A stretch of DNA of 64,000 bases, taken from Welwitschia mirabilis. Its lineage: Eukaryota; Gnetophyta; Gnetopsida; Welwitschiales. This document shows, in pieces, positions 35,291 to 47,690 of this stretch. The position numbers were made by a program, and so were the translations under genes. The notes under the pieces are model-generated. The model ran no database searches. It saw only the letters and a program-made list of their open reading frames with translations, and was not told the origin of the DNA. The stretch spans positions 239,422,284 through 239,486,283 of the forward strand of contig JBOZIK010000001.1 in NCBI GenBank assembly GCA_051453625.1, given 5' to 3'. Position 1 is the first letter of the stretch. Each line of letters starts with the position of its first letter.

Positions 35291-37729
35291 CTTGACATCA
35301 TTATTGTATGCAAATCAAGAGGGTCTATGGTTAAGTAATAATTGTGTTTTCTAATTATTTAAATCTTTTAATGTATTAATAGAGTCTAATTAGGATTTGA
35401 TCCTAGGTTCCGTTGTGCATGATATATAATAACTATACAAAAAAAAAGGTTAATTAGGGTAATTAAAGTTGGGGTGTTACACAAAGATAGGTGAGGAAAA
35501 TCTCCTTCCCTTAAAAACATTATTTTCTAGTAACCAAAAAGCACAGTGTTATAAGAAAAATGATAATAGAGGTGGGGGTAACCACCACCTACAAAATCAA
35601 ACATAAAAACTACTAAAAGTTGTAATCCAAGATTAAGAAGAGCTATAGATGAGAGGAGAAAATAAATCTACTCTCAAAACCATCTTCCATACTTCCTTAG
35701 TGAGTGTTCCTTATGCACAAAATGGTAGACTACTTTAGTTTTCTTATTGTCAATGACATTCTTAGCACTATCTATACTGATTATCTTCTCTAGAATTTTC
35801 TAAGCCCTATGCTTGTTTTTATCATGACGCCATAGCTTCTTATGTGCTTTAATGAGTTGGTCTCGAGTCATCCTTGATAGGAATCCAAACTCTTCATAGA
35901 GATCTTTCCATTTCTTCATTAAATCTATCTTGTCATATTATGATTCCTTGTCTGATTCATCCTTTTGTTTATTACTATAAGACTTATACCATATATGTGA
36001 GAAGGCCATTCCTCACTAGCTATTGAATTCTCCTATTACTTAGATGTACCATAAGTATTAAAGCTTTTTTCCTACTTAGAGTGTAATGCTCTTTTTTTTT
36101 TTTTCTTTCTAATTGATTTAGATANNNNNNNCCCCTCCCTCCCTATCTAACTTAACCACTTTAGTAATACAACCTATTTGAATTATTAGCCAAAACTATT
36201 TTCTTAATGCTTATGATATATAGATTTATGTTGATTTATGAATTTTTAGCAATAAAGTACTATTATGATACATGTATATATTCTATTATATTATTAACAG
36301 TTTGTCTTATAATCTCTTAATATTATTTTGATTTATTTAATTATAATAAATATTATAATATGAATATTTCTATTATTATCTTTAGTACATAGTAGTATCA
36401 ATAATGAATATAGTATCTATATCCTTACAATATCAAAAGACAATATAATGTTTTAATAAATTTTATACTTTAATGAAAACTTATCTTAATAATTTATCTT
36501 GTTTATCTACTTACGAAGCATGGAGAATGATAGTATATTAAGAGTTCATCTTTATGTATCCCAAAGAATTAAATGCAGTGTTTAGTAGACTTTCAGTATC
36601 AAAGAAGGTGGGAATAGATCAGGAGATATAACATTAAATCTTGATTTTATCTTAGGAATCTTTGGAATGAAAACCTTTGCAAATGGTGGATTACTTTCCA
36701 TAGTTAATTTAACTGGAGAATACTAGGAGTTTATGAGATGTTGCTTTTTTAAAAGGAGGTTAGAAAGTGTATCTTAGAATTAGGCTTTAAGACTAAGATC
36801 TTTAACTATGAAACGTTTTAGATGATTTCATTTGCATCTAATAGAAATTTAATCAATTTCCTTAATAATTATGTCTCATACAATGGCTAATGATAGAATT
36901 TTTAGTTTGAGACTCATGGAATTCAGAATATGCACATAGAAGACTTTTAATCTTATAAGTGTAGATGATTTAAGGTAAAAGACTTGCTTATATAAATTTG
37001 ATTTCTTTGTATGATATTAGAAATTGTTAAGCCTCTAGGAAGAGTTCCATTTATGAATTCAGCCAATTTGATAAAAGGAAATCATGATCTATGTTTATGC
37101 ATTATTCTTTAAAAGTCAACTATGTTTATTCCATTTATGAAAAGAAATTTGGAGAAGAAAAGATCAGAACCTATTGCTTATTAATAGTGGACAAATAATA
37201 AGCAATGATAAATAATTCTTAAAAGTAACTCTTCCTACTATAAATAAAAGTCTAAAAAAATAAATTATAGATGAGGATGCAAAGAATCAATTTTGTAATG
37301 GTAATGAAAACTTCAATATAGTAAAGAATTGTTAACCAAACTTTGAATACAATAAACAAGAGTTAAAGGAAGAAATAAGATGACTGTGCTAGAGAAAACT
37401 CAAGGTGTAAAATCATTGAGATTTAAGCTTAGAGAAGAATCATCATCAGTTCAATAATAAAATTACTAATCTAGAGCATGAGGAAGTCTATACAACTCAT
37501 GATAGAAAGATACTATAAGGAACTTTTATGTGAGCAATGAGGAATATTTTATGTGTGTTTAAGAGATGAAGATAGATGAAATTGAAAGTATCATTCTAAT
37601 AAGCTGGTTATTTCCTTCATCTAGGTTTTTACCTTCCATAGATCAGAGATGATTAGGAGGTCTTTAAATCATTTGGAAGCAAACTTAGAATGTCAAGTTG
37701 GAATGTTCTTCCCATTGTATACTAGTTAT
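35291..37729. other. gene-free AT-rich DNA
   Basis: No confident feature. A weak minus-strand coding-like run at 35800-35950 (KKLWRHDKNKHRA in one frame) and weak plus-strand LINE-like character near 37380-37700 were noted, but neither could be assigned to a family. Confidence 0.35.
36125..36131. other. 7-N gap beside homopolymers
   Basis: Seven N between a T/A-rich run and CCCCTCCCTCCC, probably unresolved low-complexity bases. Confidence 0.9.
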
Positions 37730-37830
37730 TGTTTACATGCCAAAATTAACATTATAATCAAGTCTAATTGAGTAATTTAACATAAGGAAAAACATTAAAA
37801 CACATTTTTTTATTACATATTAATGTTTTT
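37730..37830 (+). repeat. outer element 5' LTR, first part
   Basis: About 100 bp matching 63677-63775 (shared GACATTATAA-CAAGTCTAATT and TTTAACATAAGGA). It stops where the copia LTR begins and continues at 58606. Confidence 0.75.
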
Positions 37831-38036
37831 AAGGATCATTGATCTCAGAGTGGAGGGATGAATGAAGTCAAAAAAAGAAAAAATTAAAAACTATTTAATG
37901 AATACCTTACTAAGATAACATGGTTTCCCAACTTGGCTACATCCACACACAGAGGATAGCTTTCTCTCACATGTCTGGATATTCTTAACTTATAAAGAAC
38001 AATGGTTTTGGAGTACCACAAATCTTACATATAAGA

Positions 38037-38270
38037 TGAGATGCTCCTCATAAGGCAAAACCCTCTTCTCCTTAGGGAAAATAAAAAATGTGCTTATAAG
38101 AACTACCACAATGTGAGACGCTCTTTGCAAGGTAACATTCTATTTCCCTTAAGAAAACCAATAACAAAACATGCTTACAAGCACTATCACACTATGAGAT
38201 GCTCCTTACAAGGCAGCACTCTCTTCCTCTTAGGAAAAACCAACAATAAATAACAATAAGTGCTTATAAG
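38037..38270. repeat. three tandem 79-bp units within the copia 3' LTR
   Basis: Units start near 38037, 38114 and 38194, each running GAGATGCTCCT-ACAAGGCA-CTCTT-CCCTTAGG-AAA. The opposite LTR has only two such units (from about 57310). Confidence 0.75.
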
Positions 38271-38812
38271 CACTTACAAAAGCACACTCGTATAAGGGTT
38301 GTCTTATAATATGGAACCCTAGTAAGGGATCCTTAAAATTGATAATAGAAGAAATGGACTGTATAAGAGTATTCAAGAATGTAATAGTCCAACACTTTAG
38401 ATTCAATAAAAATAATACAACAACAAGTTTGAGTATTTTTAATTTGAAGAAAAGATTGATTTCCTTCTTGTTGTCATCACCATGAATGCTAGAAAATGAT
38501 GCAATGCTGTAGGATTCAATAAATGAAAAATGTAGCCACTTGAAAGTTCCTTACAAATAATAGCTTGATGCTTCCTGAGTAGATCCAATCATCATGTGTG
38601 CATACATTCTTCTTAATATGCTTCGAATGTGTGAGATCTATTTTTCAAGTCATGCTTTTATATCTTTTGAAGAGTTTCTATCCATCTGACATAGAATATT
38701 AGCTGTTTGAACTTTGTAATCGTGATATAATGAATAAAAATGATTAGGTGTTGGATGTAAAACTTTAATTTTATTTGACATGAACCTCCTTCAAGGATGT
38801 CTTCAAAATTAT

Positions 38813-39197
38813 AGACATCTTCTATCAGTCATATGTCTTTCACATGAAAGACATCTTTAGTCAAAGTGCCCATAAATCGATGAAATTTGAATTATATAAT
38901 CTTTAATCCTTTGTGATCATAAATTCATAATGAAAATATTGACAACTTTATTAAAATGTAAATAATTTATTAAAGTGTAAATTATCCCTATTACTTATTC
39001 CAGTTTAATGTAAATGTCTTTAATTATGTAGACATCTCTCATCTATGTCAAATCCATCTTTCAACATAGTTGTCTTTATTGAGATAGTCATCTTTCACTT
39101 GTGATTTGAAAATTGGTTCATCATAAACATCTTGAAGCTATAGATGTCTTCACCATAGACATCTTCAACATTGCAGATGTCTTCGCCATAGATGTCT
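38813..39197. repeat. AGATGTCT/AGACATCT octamer cluster in the copia LTR
   Basis: Seven exact copies: AGACATCT at 38813, 38849, 39030 and 39157, and AGATGTCT at 39142, 39175 and 39190. Near-matches lie between them. The two forms are reverse complements, so one site is present in both orientations. The matching part of the other LTR (about 58010-58400) has decayed versions. Confidence 0.75.
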
Positions 39198-39388
39198 TTC
39201 ATTCTATAGACAGCCTCAATCAGTTGATTTGACATTTTCATTTATGAGATGAACTTTTTATAAGATTTGAGATTTGAGGTCTGATATGAGATTATGATTT
39301 TTGTGAACTAATTTTCTATATTAACCTATCTACATAATAGCATAATATATTTGAAAAGTAAAATCATCAAAACTAGATTTTACCAACA

Positions 39389-39402
39389 ATCTCCCCCTTT
39401 TT
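39389..39402 (-). other. copia polypurine tract
   Basis: On the minus strand, AAAAAGGGGGAGAT is followed by TGTTGGTAAAATC, the 3' LTR start. This is the standard plant copia PPT/LTR junction. Confidence 0.85.
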
Positions 39403-39799
39403 GATGATGTCAAAAACTTGGCAAATCTCATTAGTGTAATCACGTTTAATCAACTAAATTGATATATATAAATTCAAGATAGAAAAGCATATAAGCATGT
39501 TTTATCAATAGTATTAAAGAATAGCAATTTACCACATACATAAACATGTAGAAAGATGATTAAGAAAGACATATAAGCATTAGATAATTCTATTCAATAA
39601 AAGTAAGAACTAATTATGAAAATTGATCAATAATAATGTGCTAACAATAAATTACATCAGAATATAGCATTTTAAAAGTGTGCCAATAATACATAATATT
39701 AAAGCATTAAAATGTGCCAAAAAAAGAGATAATAACAATGTACTAACAATAGTAGAAATATTAGATTATAATAATGTGTGCTTATAATCAAATGTAATG

Positions 39800-40690
39800 A
39801 TTAATGAATAATGATATCGCTCAGGAAGTCTAATCTAGTAATCTCATAATCAAGTCCTCTATGCCTACATAGGATGTCCATGCTGAAACTGATTTGCCCT
39901 TCTCCCACTTTTTGGATAGCATATAAAAAGAAACTAATTGCTAAGTGTAGAGCCATTGGTGTAGTGTGTGCCTTCTTCTTCATAACTATCATCATCATTA
40001 TCATGGGTACTAGATGTCTGAATGGTATGAAATGAGGAAGATGTGCATGAAGGTATGTGGCACTTCCTATAAGGCCACTGAAAAGTCTCACCAAGGCTCT
40101 TATAACTCTTATAGATCTGTCTTCTTATACGTGAGTATGTCTGAGGAGTCATGGATATCCCAAATAAGATAGCAGTGGTGAATTTAGTAAAGGATGATGC
40201 TAGTGCTATGACAAGTGATGCAACATGGATAAGCTCTATGTAAGGTGGTGATGAAGGTGATGATATGTGTGATGATGATGAGGGACAAGGTGGAGATGGT
40301 GATTATGAAGGAGAAGGAATAGGAAGTTTTGAATATGATCATTAAAAGATAAGGGGCTAAATGTTTGAGCTCTTTAACTATACCTATTACTAGGCTTGTA
40401 GTGGACCTAGAGCCTGTTACTCCCCTTGAAACTGGGCCTGGGTGGGAGTCCCCTCCTCCTGCTATATCTGTTTCTTATCTCCTAAAACCTCTAAGGAATG
40501 GTTATCTACTACTGTCCCTAAGTTATAGCCTATGCCCTATGGAGCTAGAGGTGCCTCTTCCTCTAATTCTTCCTTTAATTTTGTCCATGTGGAAGTCTCC
40601 ATGGATTCCCAATGGCTTGCTGGTGCTTTACCTTCACTATTTGTAGATCTCTGCTTTTTCAATCTTAAAAAATTACTTTCCAACCATCTT
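39800..40690 (-). pseudogene. extra coding-like region of the copia element
   Basis: Minus-strand reading gives protein-like runs downstream of RNase H. One is a Lys/Glu-rich run with WESMETSTWTKLKEELEEE (about 40610-40550), followed by YNLGTVVDNHSLEVLGDKK. A later run (40152-39934) has SYKSLGETFQWPYRK and an acidic DNDDDSYEEEGT. Stops and frameshifts interrupt it. SIRE-type copia elements carry an additional open frame at this position, but I see no signal peptide or membrane span, so no function is assigned. Composition (Glu, Ser, Thr, Asp codons in AT-rich DNA) suggests former coding sequence. Confidence 0.4.
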
Positions 40691-42360
40691 TGCTATAGCT
40701 TTTAACCACTTCTTAACAGATCATGAACTATGAGAAGCTATGGAGTATGATCTTTCAAACTATAATTTTGATGATCTTCTACTAATGCCCTTACTAGGTG
40801 GTATTGGTATACGTATTTTTTCATTGAATTCTACTAGAGGCTTCTTTAGATGAATAAGGTTTACCTGTAGTACTTATATGTTAACACTACTAATAATTAA
40901 GCTGATTAAACAAGGGTGATCTAAAGTCTACCCTTTCAAAACAACGTGATAATATCCATGCACAAAATAAATCCCAAATTTATTCTTAAGCTAGTAAGAA
41001 GATAAAATACAACAAATGTTGTATGGGTTTGTAGTAATTATAGCTACCATATCTAACCAGAATGTTATAGGATATAATTAAGTTGAGTATAGAAGCATCT
41101 AAAATTGTGTCTTTATGTTTATGTTTTCATAAAAATTCATCCTAGAGTGTCCAAAAAGAATATTGCTTATAGAGCACTATGACACATTGATAGAATGTGA
41201 AGTAAAAATATCTTTAAATAAATGAATATATAGCTAAGGGAGCTTGGAATCATCAATGCTAAGAATTGAATTGATAAAACTAAGAGTAAGATATAACAAA
41301 GTATCTCTAACTTCTGTCTAAAATGCCCCTATGCTATCATCGATCTCATGAATGTTGGCATAAAACTCTGTTACCACTGTGTCTGGAATATCCTAATCTA
41401 ACTATATAATCATGTTCCATCCAATCTGAGATAAGTATGCTAGAAGCTATTATTTCCACCATTTCTAAAAGTGAAGTACTCTTTTTGAAATTATTGAGTT
41501 TCTTATTCAAGTCTTATATCATTTTGCAACTATTTCATGGTAAAACTAAGGCTTATATTAAGGTCTCTGTGGCTATATTACTAGTTCCTTGTCTCTTGAG
41601 GCACAAATGAACTTTTTTTTTGATTATTTTTCAAAAAATGTATGGAAATCTAAGGAGAAATTAACTAGAATGCAAAAGAATCACTAAAAATATGCACCTG
41701 TGAGAAAAATAACATCTATGTTTGCCCACTTTGAAGATGTCTTCCAAATTCAAGATGTCTTTATAGATAAATTTAAAAAAAAAAAAAAAAACCCAAAGAA
41801 GTGCTATAAGAGGGATACCTATTAAGTTGAAGGATTTAAAATGAGATATGGTGACTCCTTTTATGAACCCTAACTTTTTAGTGCATTTTTAGTTTTTATA
41901 ATAGTACTTGAAAGATGTTTAACTACTAAAAGACATCTAAATTATGAAAAGTATATGTATACTTTGTGAAAGATATATGTTATGAAAAATTTTACAAGCA
42001 ATTTTCTATACTATAAAAACATCTACCGATTTGAATATGTCTATTTGGAAAATATTAAAAAGCGTACCTGACCTTCAAAGATGTCTCAAAACTTAAAGAT
42101 GTCTACTTTAAAGGAATCTACAAATTTGAATAAATATTTCTAATAAACGTGTATAACACTAAAGAGTCTTCGTGAGAAATCCAGAAACATTGAAATATTC
42201 TATGGCTAATATAAAGTTAACAATATCACTCTAAAAAAGTAAAGTAACATGCACAAAATTTAACTTTTTTAATGTCTAACTATAATATCAACTTAAGAAT
42301 ATCATAAAGTGGAGTTTAGATTTAAATGATATTAGCTAATAACTTATCTGATTGGGAAAG

Positions 42361-42800
42361 GCTCAATTCCCAAGTTCCTATACAATTTTGCAAACCTTTC
42401 ACTACTTAATGGTTTTATGAATACATTGATAAGTTGATCATCAGTACTAATATATTGCATTATGATGTCCTTATTTTAAATGTATTATCTAAGAAAGTGA
42501 TGCCTCATCTCAATGTTCTTGTTTCTTAAATGCTATATCAGATTCTTTAAGATGTTGATGATACTCTTGTTATCATAATAGATGGAAATGCTATTGCAAT
42601 GAGAATCCAAAATCTTTTAATGTTTGCTTCATCTAAAGTAATTGTACATAACAACTCCCAATAGCAATATATTTGGCCTTAGCAGTTAATAAAGTAGTTG
42701 AGTTTTACTTTTTGCTCTCCAAGAAATCAGACATTATCCAAACAAGAAACAGGTTCCACTTGTGTTTTTTTAATCATTTTTACATCCTGCCTAGTCTCCG
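42361..42800 (-). pseudogene. copia RNase H domain
   Basis: Minus-strand reading has SGTCFLFG near 42755, a frameshifted 'LSTAEAEYIA' region near 42690, ISIYYDNKSIINILKN (about 42600-42545), IEMRHHFLR, and the C-terminal block STDDQLINVFIKPLSSERFA (about 42450-42390). These match copia RNase H in order ('YCDN.SAI.I..NPV.H.R.KHI.I..HFLR' then 'T..Q.AD..TKPL'). Several frames are used, so the copy is dead. Confidence 0.85.
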
Positions 42801-42899
42801 TCACGATATCCAACTAGATCAAGGCAGAAGTCCTTTGAGTACTAAGGCTCTAGTTAGTAGTATCCTTCAAATAATGAAAAAAATTATTTAAGATCTGTA

Positions 42900-43750
42900 A
42901 GATTTGATTTTTTTAGAATCACTTTAGTAATAACTACAAATTACTATACTCAATATAACATTAGGCCTACTAGCTATAAGTAAACTACCAATCATACCTC
43001 TGTATAACTTTTGGTTAAGCTTCTTACTATGTTCATCTTTGTCAACTTGTGCTTTAATTCATTGGAATGTCATTTATTTACAATCCTATAAATCATATTT
43101 TCTAAGCAACTTTTTAATATATTCAGTTTAGAAGATAAACATACCTTATTTGTGTTGCATAACTTCTAGTCCCACGAAGTTGCTCATTTCTTTCATGAGA
43201 TTCATTTTGAACTCATCTTACATTATCTTGGCAAACTTCTTACATAATAATTTGTTAGGGCCTCAAAAAATAATATCACTTACACATGTTGATATAATAA
43301 TTAATTTTTACCATGCCTTTTAATAAATAATGTGACATCTAATGTACCTCTTTTGAAATCGCTTTCAATAAGTTGACCTGATAACTTCTCATACCAAGCT
43401 CTAGGTGCTTCTTTGAGATAATAAAGAGCCTTTCTCAACTTGTAAATATGATTTGATTTGTGATAATTTGTAAAACCTTTTAATTACTCAACATATACTT
43501 CTTCTTGAAGAATTCCATTTAGAAAGATACTTTAACATTCATTTGGTAGAGTTTGAATCCTTTGATACACACAAAGGCTAAAAGCATTCTTAATTCCATA
43601 TGTGCTATTGGAGCAAAGGTCTATTTAAAGTAAATGCCTTCTTAATTTACATCCTTTGGCTACTAATCTTGCTTTATTTCTGATCAGATTATTATGTTCA
43701 TCTGTTTTGTTTCTAAAAATCCACTTGGTGATAATAATAGATTTGTTAGA
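42900..43750 (-). pseudogene. copia reverse transcriptase domain
   Basis: Contains NHIYKLRKALYYLKEAPRAW and YEKLS (43455-43380), the 'VYKLKKALYGLKQAPRAWY' signature of RVT_2. Then follow CVSDIIF (about 43280) in place of the catalytic YVDDIIF, an in-frame stop, LLCKKFAKIM, and FVGLEVMQHK. One catalytic Asp is replaced by Ser, which by itself would inactivate the enzyme. Confidence 0.85.
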
Positions 43751-44349
43751 TGGTATTAGAGTGAGTTATCAAACATCACATCTTTTAAATTACTTAAGAT
43801 ATTCTTACATTGCAAGCATTTAATGTTAATCATATTTAGATTTTTTGAATGTTTTAGGTTAAACCTATGAAATATAAGCTACAAAGCCACAAAATTCCTT
43901 AGTATGGCTTCTATTTTGAATACAACTATAATGAATACCTATTATGTCACTAGTGGAGTAACTTATTTTTAGTCTAATCGTGTTTAAAAGATATTATTAA
44001 TTTGTATCTTCTTATTTCTCTCCTCATTATCTAATTAAGCTTGAAGATGACTAGAAGGTTGCTCAATCTGTATAGGAATATAATCATCTTGCAAATACAT
44101 AAAAGTTGAGTCAATATCACTTATTTTAACATTTATAGTTTCATCTATTACATGAGTTCTATTGTTGAATACTTATTAGGCTTTATTAATCATGGAATAT
44201 CCTAGAAAAAGCCCATCATCAACTTTTAATAAAACTTCCTTAACTTATCTTTCTCATTCAAAATAAGTCACTTTGACTCAAAGATATAGAATAACTTACG
44301 GATGGATTCTTACTAGACCATAATTCATATGAAGTTTTAGAAGTGATCC

Positions 44350-44798
44350 ATCTTATTAAAACTCAATTTGAAATATAACATGCTTTGTTGATGGCTTCTA
44401 CTCAAAAATGATAAGGCACCTGTTTATATCATGCATCATTATTTTGGTTATTTTATTTAGTACTCTATTCTTTATTTTAGTCACTCCATTTTATTGAGGA
44501 GTTCTTGGAGCAAAGAATTAGTGGTAAATGCCAAACTATTTAAAAATTTCTAAACCTTGCATTTTTTTTGTACCATTATTACTTCTTATCATCTTAATCT
44601 TATATACCTTTTTGATTCTATAACCTAATGCACAATGTAAAGAAAACATTAAATGCCTCATCCTTATGTGTAGGAAGGCTACCTGTGTAAAATGAGAGTA
44701 ATCATCAACAATAGTGAAATAGTAACTTTTCTTACCAAAACTTTTTATAGAAGAAGGACCAACAATGTTAGAATGTAAAAGATATAAAAGGTATTTAT
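44350..44798 (-). pseudogene. copia integrase core, downstream half
   Basis: Reading begins IVGPSSIKSFGKKSYYFTIV followed by DDYSHFTQVAF (44755-44690), the first part of the rve core with the catalytic Asp. It continues with MIRSNNGTK (second Asp replaced by Asn, 'RSDNGTEF') and APRTPQ-NGV (about 44490), the 'APYTPQQNGVVERKNR' block. The upstream part of the same domain lies on the other side of the gypsy insertion, from 55590. Confidence 0.85.
44794..44798. repeat. candidate 5-bp target duplication of the gypsy element, left
   Basis: TTTAT just left of the 5' LTR. TTTAT recurs at 55584-55588, three bases beyond the apparent CA end of the 3' LTR. Counting TTTAT once restores continuity of the interrupted copia frame, but the three extra bases make the exact boundary uncertain. 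Confidence 0.45.
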
Positions 44799-46024
44799 TA
44801 TAATGCCAAATTATATATATTTAATGGGGTATTTTGAGTACTTTTGCAGGACATTTAGACAGGTTTAGGTGAAGTCTTAACAATTTCAGAGGGCTGATGG
44901 AATGATCATTAAAACATGTAATTATTAACCCATCTAGAGGCATTTCTAGTAGGTTCTAATACTTTACCATTTCGAGGAGGAGTTTAATAACCCAAAAGGC
45001 TCATTATCCTTAGCTCAAGACCTTAGGAGGATGTCATTCTTATATTCATCCAGATGACTGTCACTAGATGATAATGCATTTGGAGCTGACATGGATGATA
45101 ACATAGACTAGGCTAGAAGCTGAAGAGTTGCCCATTATAATATGGTATCATCTCCATGGTCATATAGATGACAGTGAGGATGAAATTTATTTTAAATAAT
45201 GAATAAATATAATTTATTATATTTATAATGGGATTATGCATCCCTTTTGATTCCTAGGGTTTTGTTTATAGAACCTTTCATTTAGAGTTATAAATACTTC
45301 TTTGCCCTCACTTTTATTGGATAATCTATTATATTGAAAATATTTTGATAAGAAATCAAAGGATAAGAGGTCCATTTGAGCTATAGAGAGAAGTCTTCCT
45401 TAGTATTAGAATGTGTATCCTCCATTGAGGTGCTGCTACTTTGTGAGTGGATGTCTAATATTAAGTAATAAAAGGTTTATTTATTTCTATTAAGTGTATT
45501 TCCCTTATAGTTTATGTTGATTATAATTCTGTAATAGCTTTATAGTTGATAAAGATCATGAGGATAACCTATGTGATAATAGGTTGAGATAATTAGTTTA
45601 GGACATGCATCTCATTTCATTTTGCATTTTCATAATTGTAGTAGTTGCATTCAAATATATTCTTTTTTGATGTGCCTTATAGATTACATTAGTTAGGATT
45701 AAGTAATAGTTATTTCCTAATTGATGTAGGTTACAAAGGCCAATCTTAGTGACAAAATATCGGGAGTCAAATGAATCTAGTACTAGAATTATTCCATTTT
45801 TACCTAATTCATTAGAATTGCATTAGCATTTATCTTATATTATATTTTAGCTTGTTCTTATTTCATCTACTTAATTAAAAAAGATAAAAAATACTTTGCT
45901 AAATTAATTCTCTAACTTCTAGCCTAGTGCCTTTGATGGATTATGACATTTGGATTAATCTCATTATACTAGTGTGTAGGAATTAGCCAAGGACTAAGAA
46001 ATTGCACAAATTTGCATCATAACA
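44799..46024 (+). repeat. gypsy 5' LTR
   Basis: About 1226 bp; the first bases (TATAATGCC) correspond to TGCAATGCC of the 3' LTR and TGCGATGCC of the copy at 5759. It ends CATAACA. A TATA-like TTATAAATA lies at 45288-45296. It lacks a segment of about 70 bp present in the 3' LTR. Confidence 0.8.
45288..45296 (+). promoter_or_regulatory. candidate TATA box of the gypsy LTR
   Basis: TTATAAATA in the 5' LTR, aligned with CTATAAAGA (54838-54846) in the 3' LTR, at a plausible U3/R position. Predicted from sequence only. Confidence 0.4.
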
Positions 46025-46042
46025 TTTTGGCATCATTGTCAA
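46025..46042 (+). other. gypsy primer-binding site
   Basis: TTTTGGCATCATTGTCAA directly follows the 5' LTR. It equals the Athila/Tat PBS TTTTGGCGCCGTTGCC with each CG changed to CA or TG and further C-to-T or G-to-A changes, consistent with methylation-driven decay. Confidence 0.75.
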
Positions 46043-46809
46043 GAAAGGCCAAAAAGAGCTAGAGGATTGTTACTATATCAGATAAGTACTTAGGATTTTT
46101 GATTCAGGTTATTTATTTAAAGTAGTGATTAATTGTATTCTAGATTTCGTAGGTTTATTTCCATCATCTTTATTTTCAGTGGCATTAATAATCGCTATCC
46201 TTCTCTTTATCATTCAGATGATACAAGAAGATGACTATTTGTAACTAGAATTTTTAGTTTTTCTTTTTCTACAATTAGGTTTTTGTGTTTTTGATAGTAT
46301 AATAAATTCATCATCATCCTATTTTTCATTTAGATGATAGATAGGACAATGACGATAAAGCGAACGACAGTTAGTTATTTCTATTTCTGATTTCTACATT
46401 TCATTTTTTTTTATTTTTGCAATTTATATTTGAATAAGTGGTCATCCAATTATATCGTTCAGATAATGATCAAGACAATAGAGGTTTATGCATTTGTTAA
46501 GTATGCAGGGATATGATGAATTCTGATAAGAAGATGAAATATCAGAGGGAGTGGAGCTTGATCAATGAGAACATCAGAGAAGGTTTATTCGACTACAATC
46601 AAAATTTAGGTACGCATACCCCAAGTATGTAAAAAGATCAAAGAATTTCAAGAAGTGAAGAAGAATATTTTTTTTACTTTTTTTATTTCACAATCAAATT
46701 TTTCAGAAGAAGATTGTGAAAATAATAGAATAGAAGCAAATTGTTTTGTTTTTTCTTCATCTATGTTAAATTCAAGGCAAAAGCTTAATAAAGTAGTTTT
46801 GTCTTTAAT

Positions 46810-47690
46810 TCGAATGTGAATGTCATGCTTAGATATTTAATAGCTAATAGAAAACATGAAATTCAAAATTCTTTTGACTTGCCTCTCAGTGATGATACAG
46901 AACTTAGGAACTTGAGTACCTATCCATTATTTTCAAGAAAGCCTAATGAGGACCCATTTCAAGATCTAGCTAATATAGAAGAACTAATTCTTACATCGAG
47001 GAATGGAAATAAATAAATTAATAATAGAACTTACATGGTTATCTTTCATGTTTCACTTAGAGAAAAAGCTAAAATTTGCTTAAAACCATTCCACATAAGA
47101 ATCTTAAGTATTGGAATCAAGTGCAGGAAGCTTTTGTTAACAGAGTTATGAGTGAAAGTATCATGAGAATAAAAGAAAAGGAAGTTAATAATAATCCCAT
47201 GAATATCATGCCATAACTTATAAGCGATTTATCATAGCTATTCATTCCAACCCTATTGATGAATTTACTAAGGAAGAGTTGATAGATTATTTTTATAGTG
47301 GATTGAATATTCAAATAAAACAACTTGTAGGCCTTACTTGTGATGGCAACATGATGAACCTATATCTATATGAAGCATAGAAATTTTTGGAAGAACTAAC
47401 AGAGATAAGTCAAACTCGATCAAAATTAACTTCTATAAAGAAACAAATCATAGGCGAAATCATAAGAGATTTAAAGGAAGTAAGACATGACAAGGAAGAA
47501 GAGCAACATAATTCAACTACTACTTTGAAGAAGTATACTCAAATAATAGTTGATGCAAAAGTAGCAAATGAGAGGAACGTAATTTCAACATGTAATTTAT
47601 GTAAAGAGAACTTTCATTCTACAAAGGAATGCCTCTTGTTACCAACATGTAAAGAGATGATGTATGAGAAAGTATGTGCCTTCAACTAAA
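46810..47690 (+). pseudogene. gypsy gag with CCHC zinc knuckle
   Basis: Starts near 46816 with an open stretch containing PLFSRKPNEDPFQDLANIEE ('ENP..HL..FEE' region of Athila/Tat gag). It continues after frameshifts through FYSGLNIQIKQLVG (about 47290-47330), matching the 'FYEGL....R..V' block. A clean 100-codon frame (47387-47689) contains EELTEISQTRSK and the knuckle CNLCKENFHSTKEC (C-X2-C-X4-H-X4-C, about 47604-47645). The knuckle is intact, but upstream frameshifts and stops disable the protein. Confidence 0.75.

Larger units (their letters stand above)
37831..39388 (-). repeat. copia 3' LTR
   Basis: About 1.56 kb, matching 57091-58605 throughout. It includes three copies of a 78-80-bp tandem unit (starting near 38037, 38114 and 38194, each with GAGA(T/C)GCTC) and a cluster of AGATGTCT/AGACATCT octamers at 38813-39197. 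The inner edge is set by the PPT; the outer edge is accurate to about 10 bp. Confidence 0.8.

Noticed and set aside
40365-40646. 93-codon plus-strand open frame rich in Pro/Leu
   Set aside because: It is the reverse strand of the decayed minus-strand coding-like region of the copia element.
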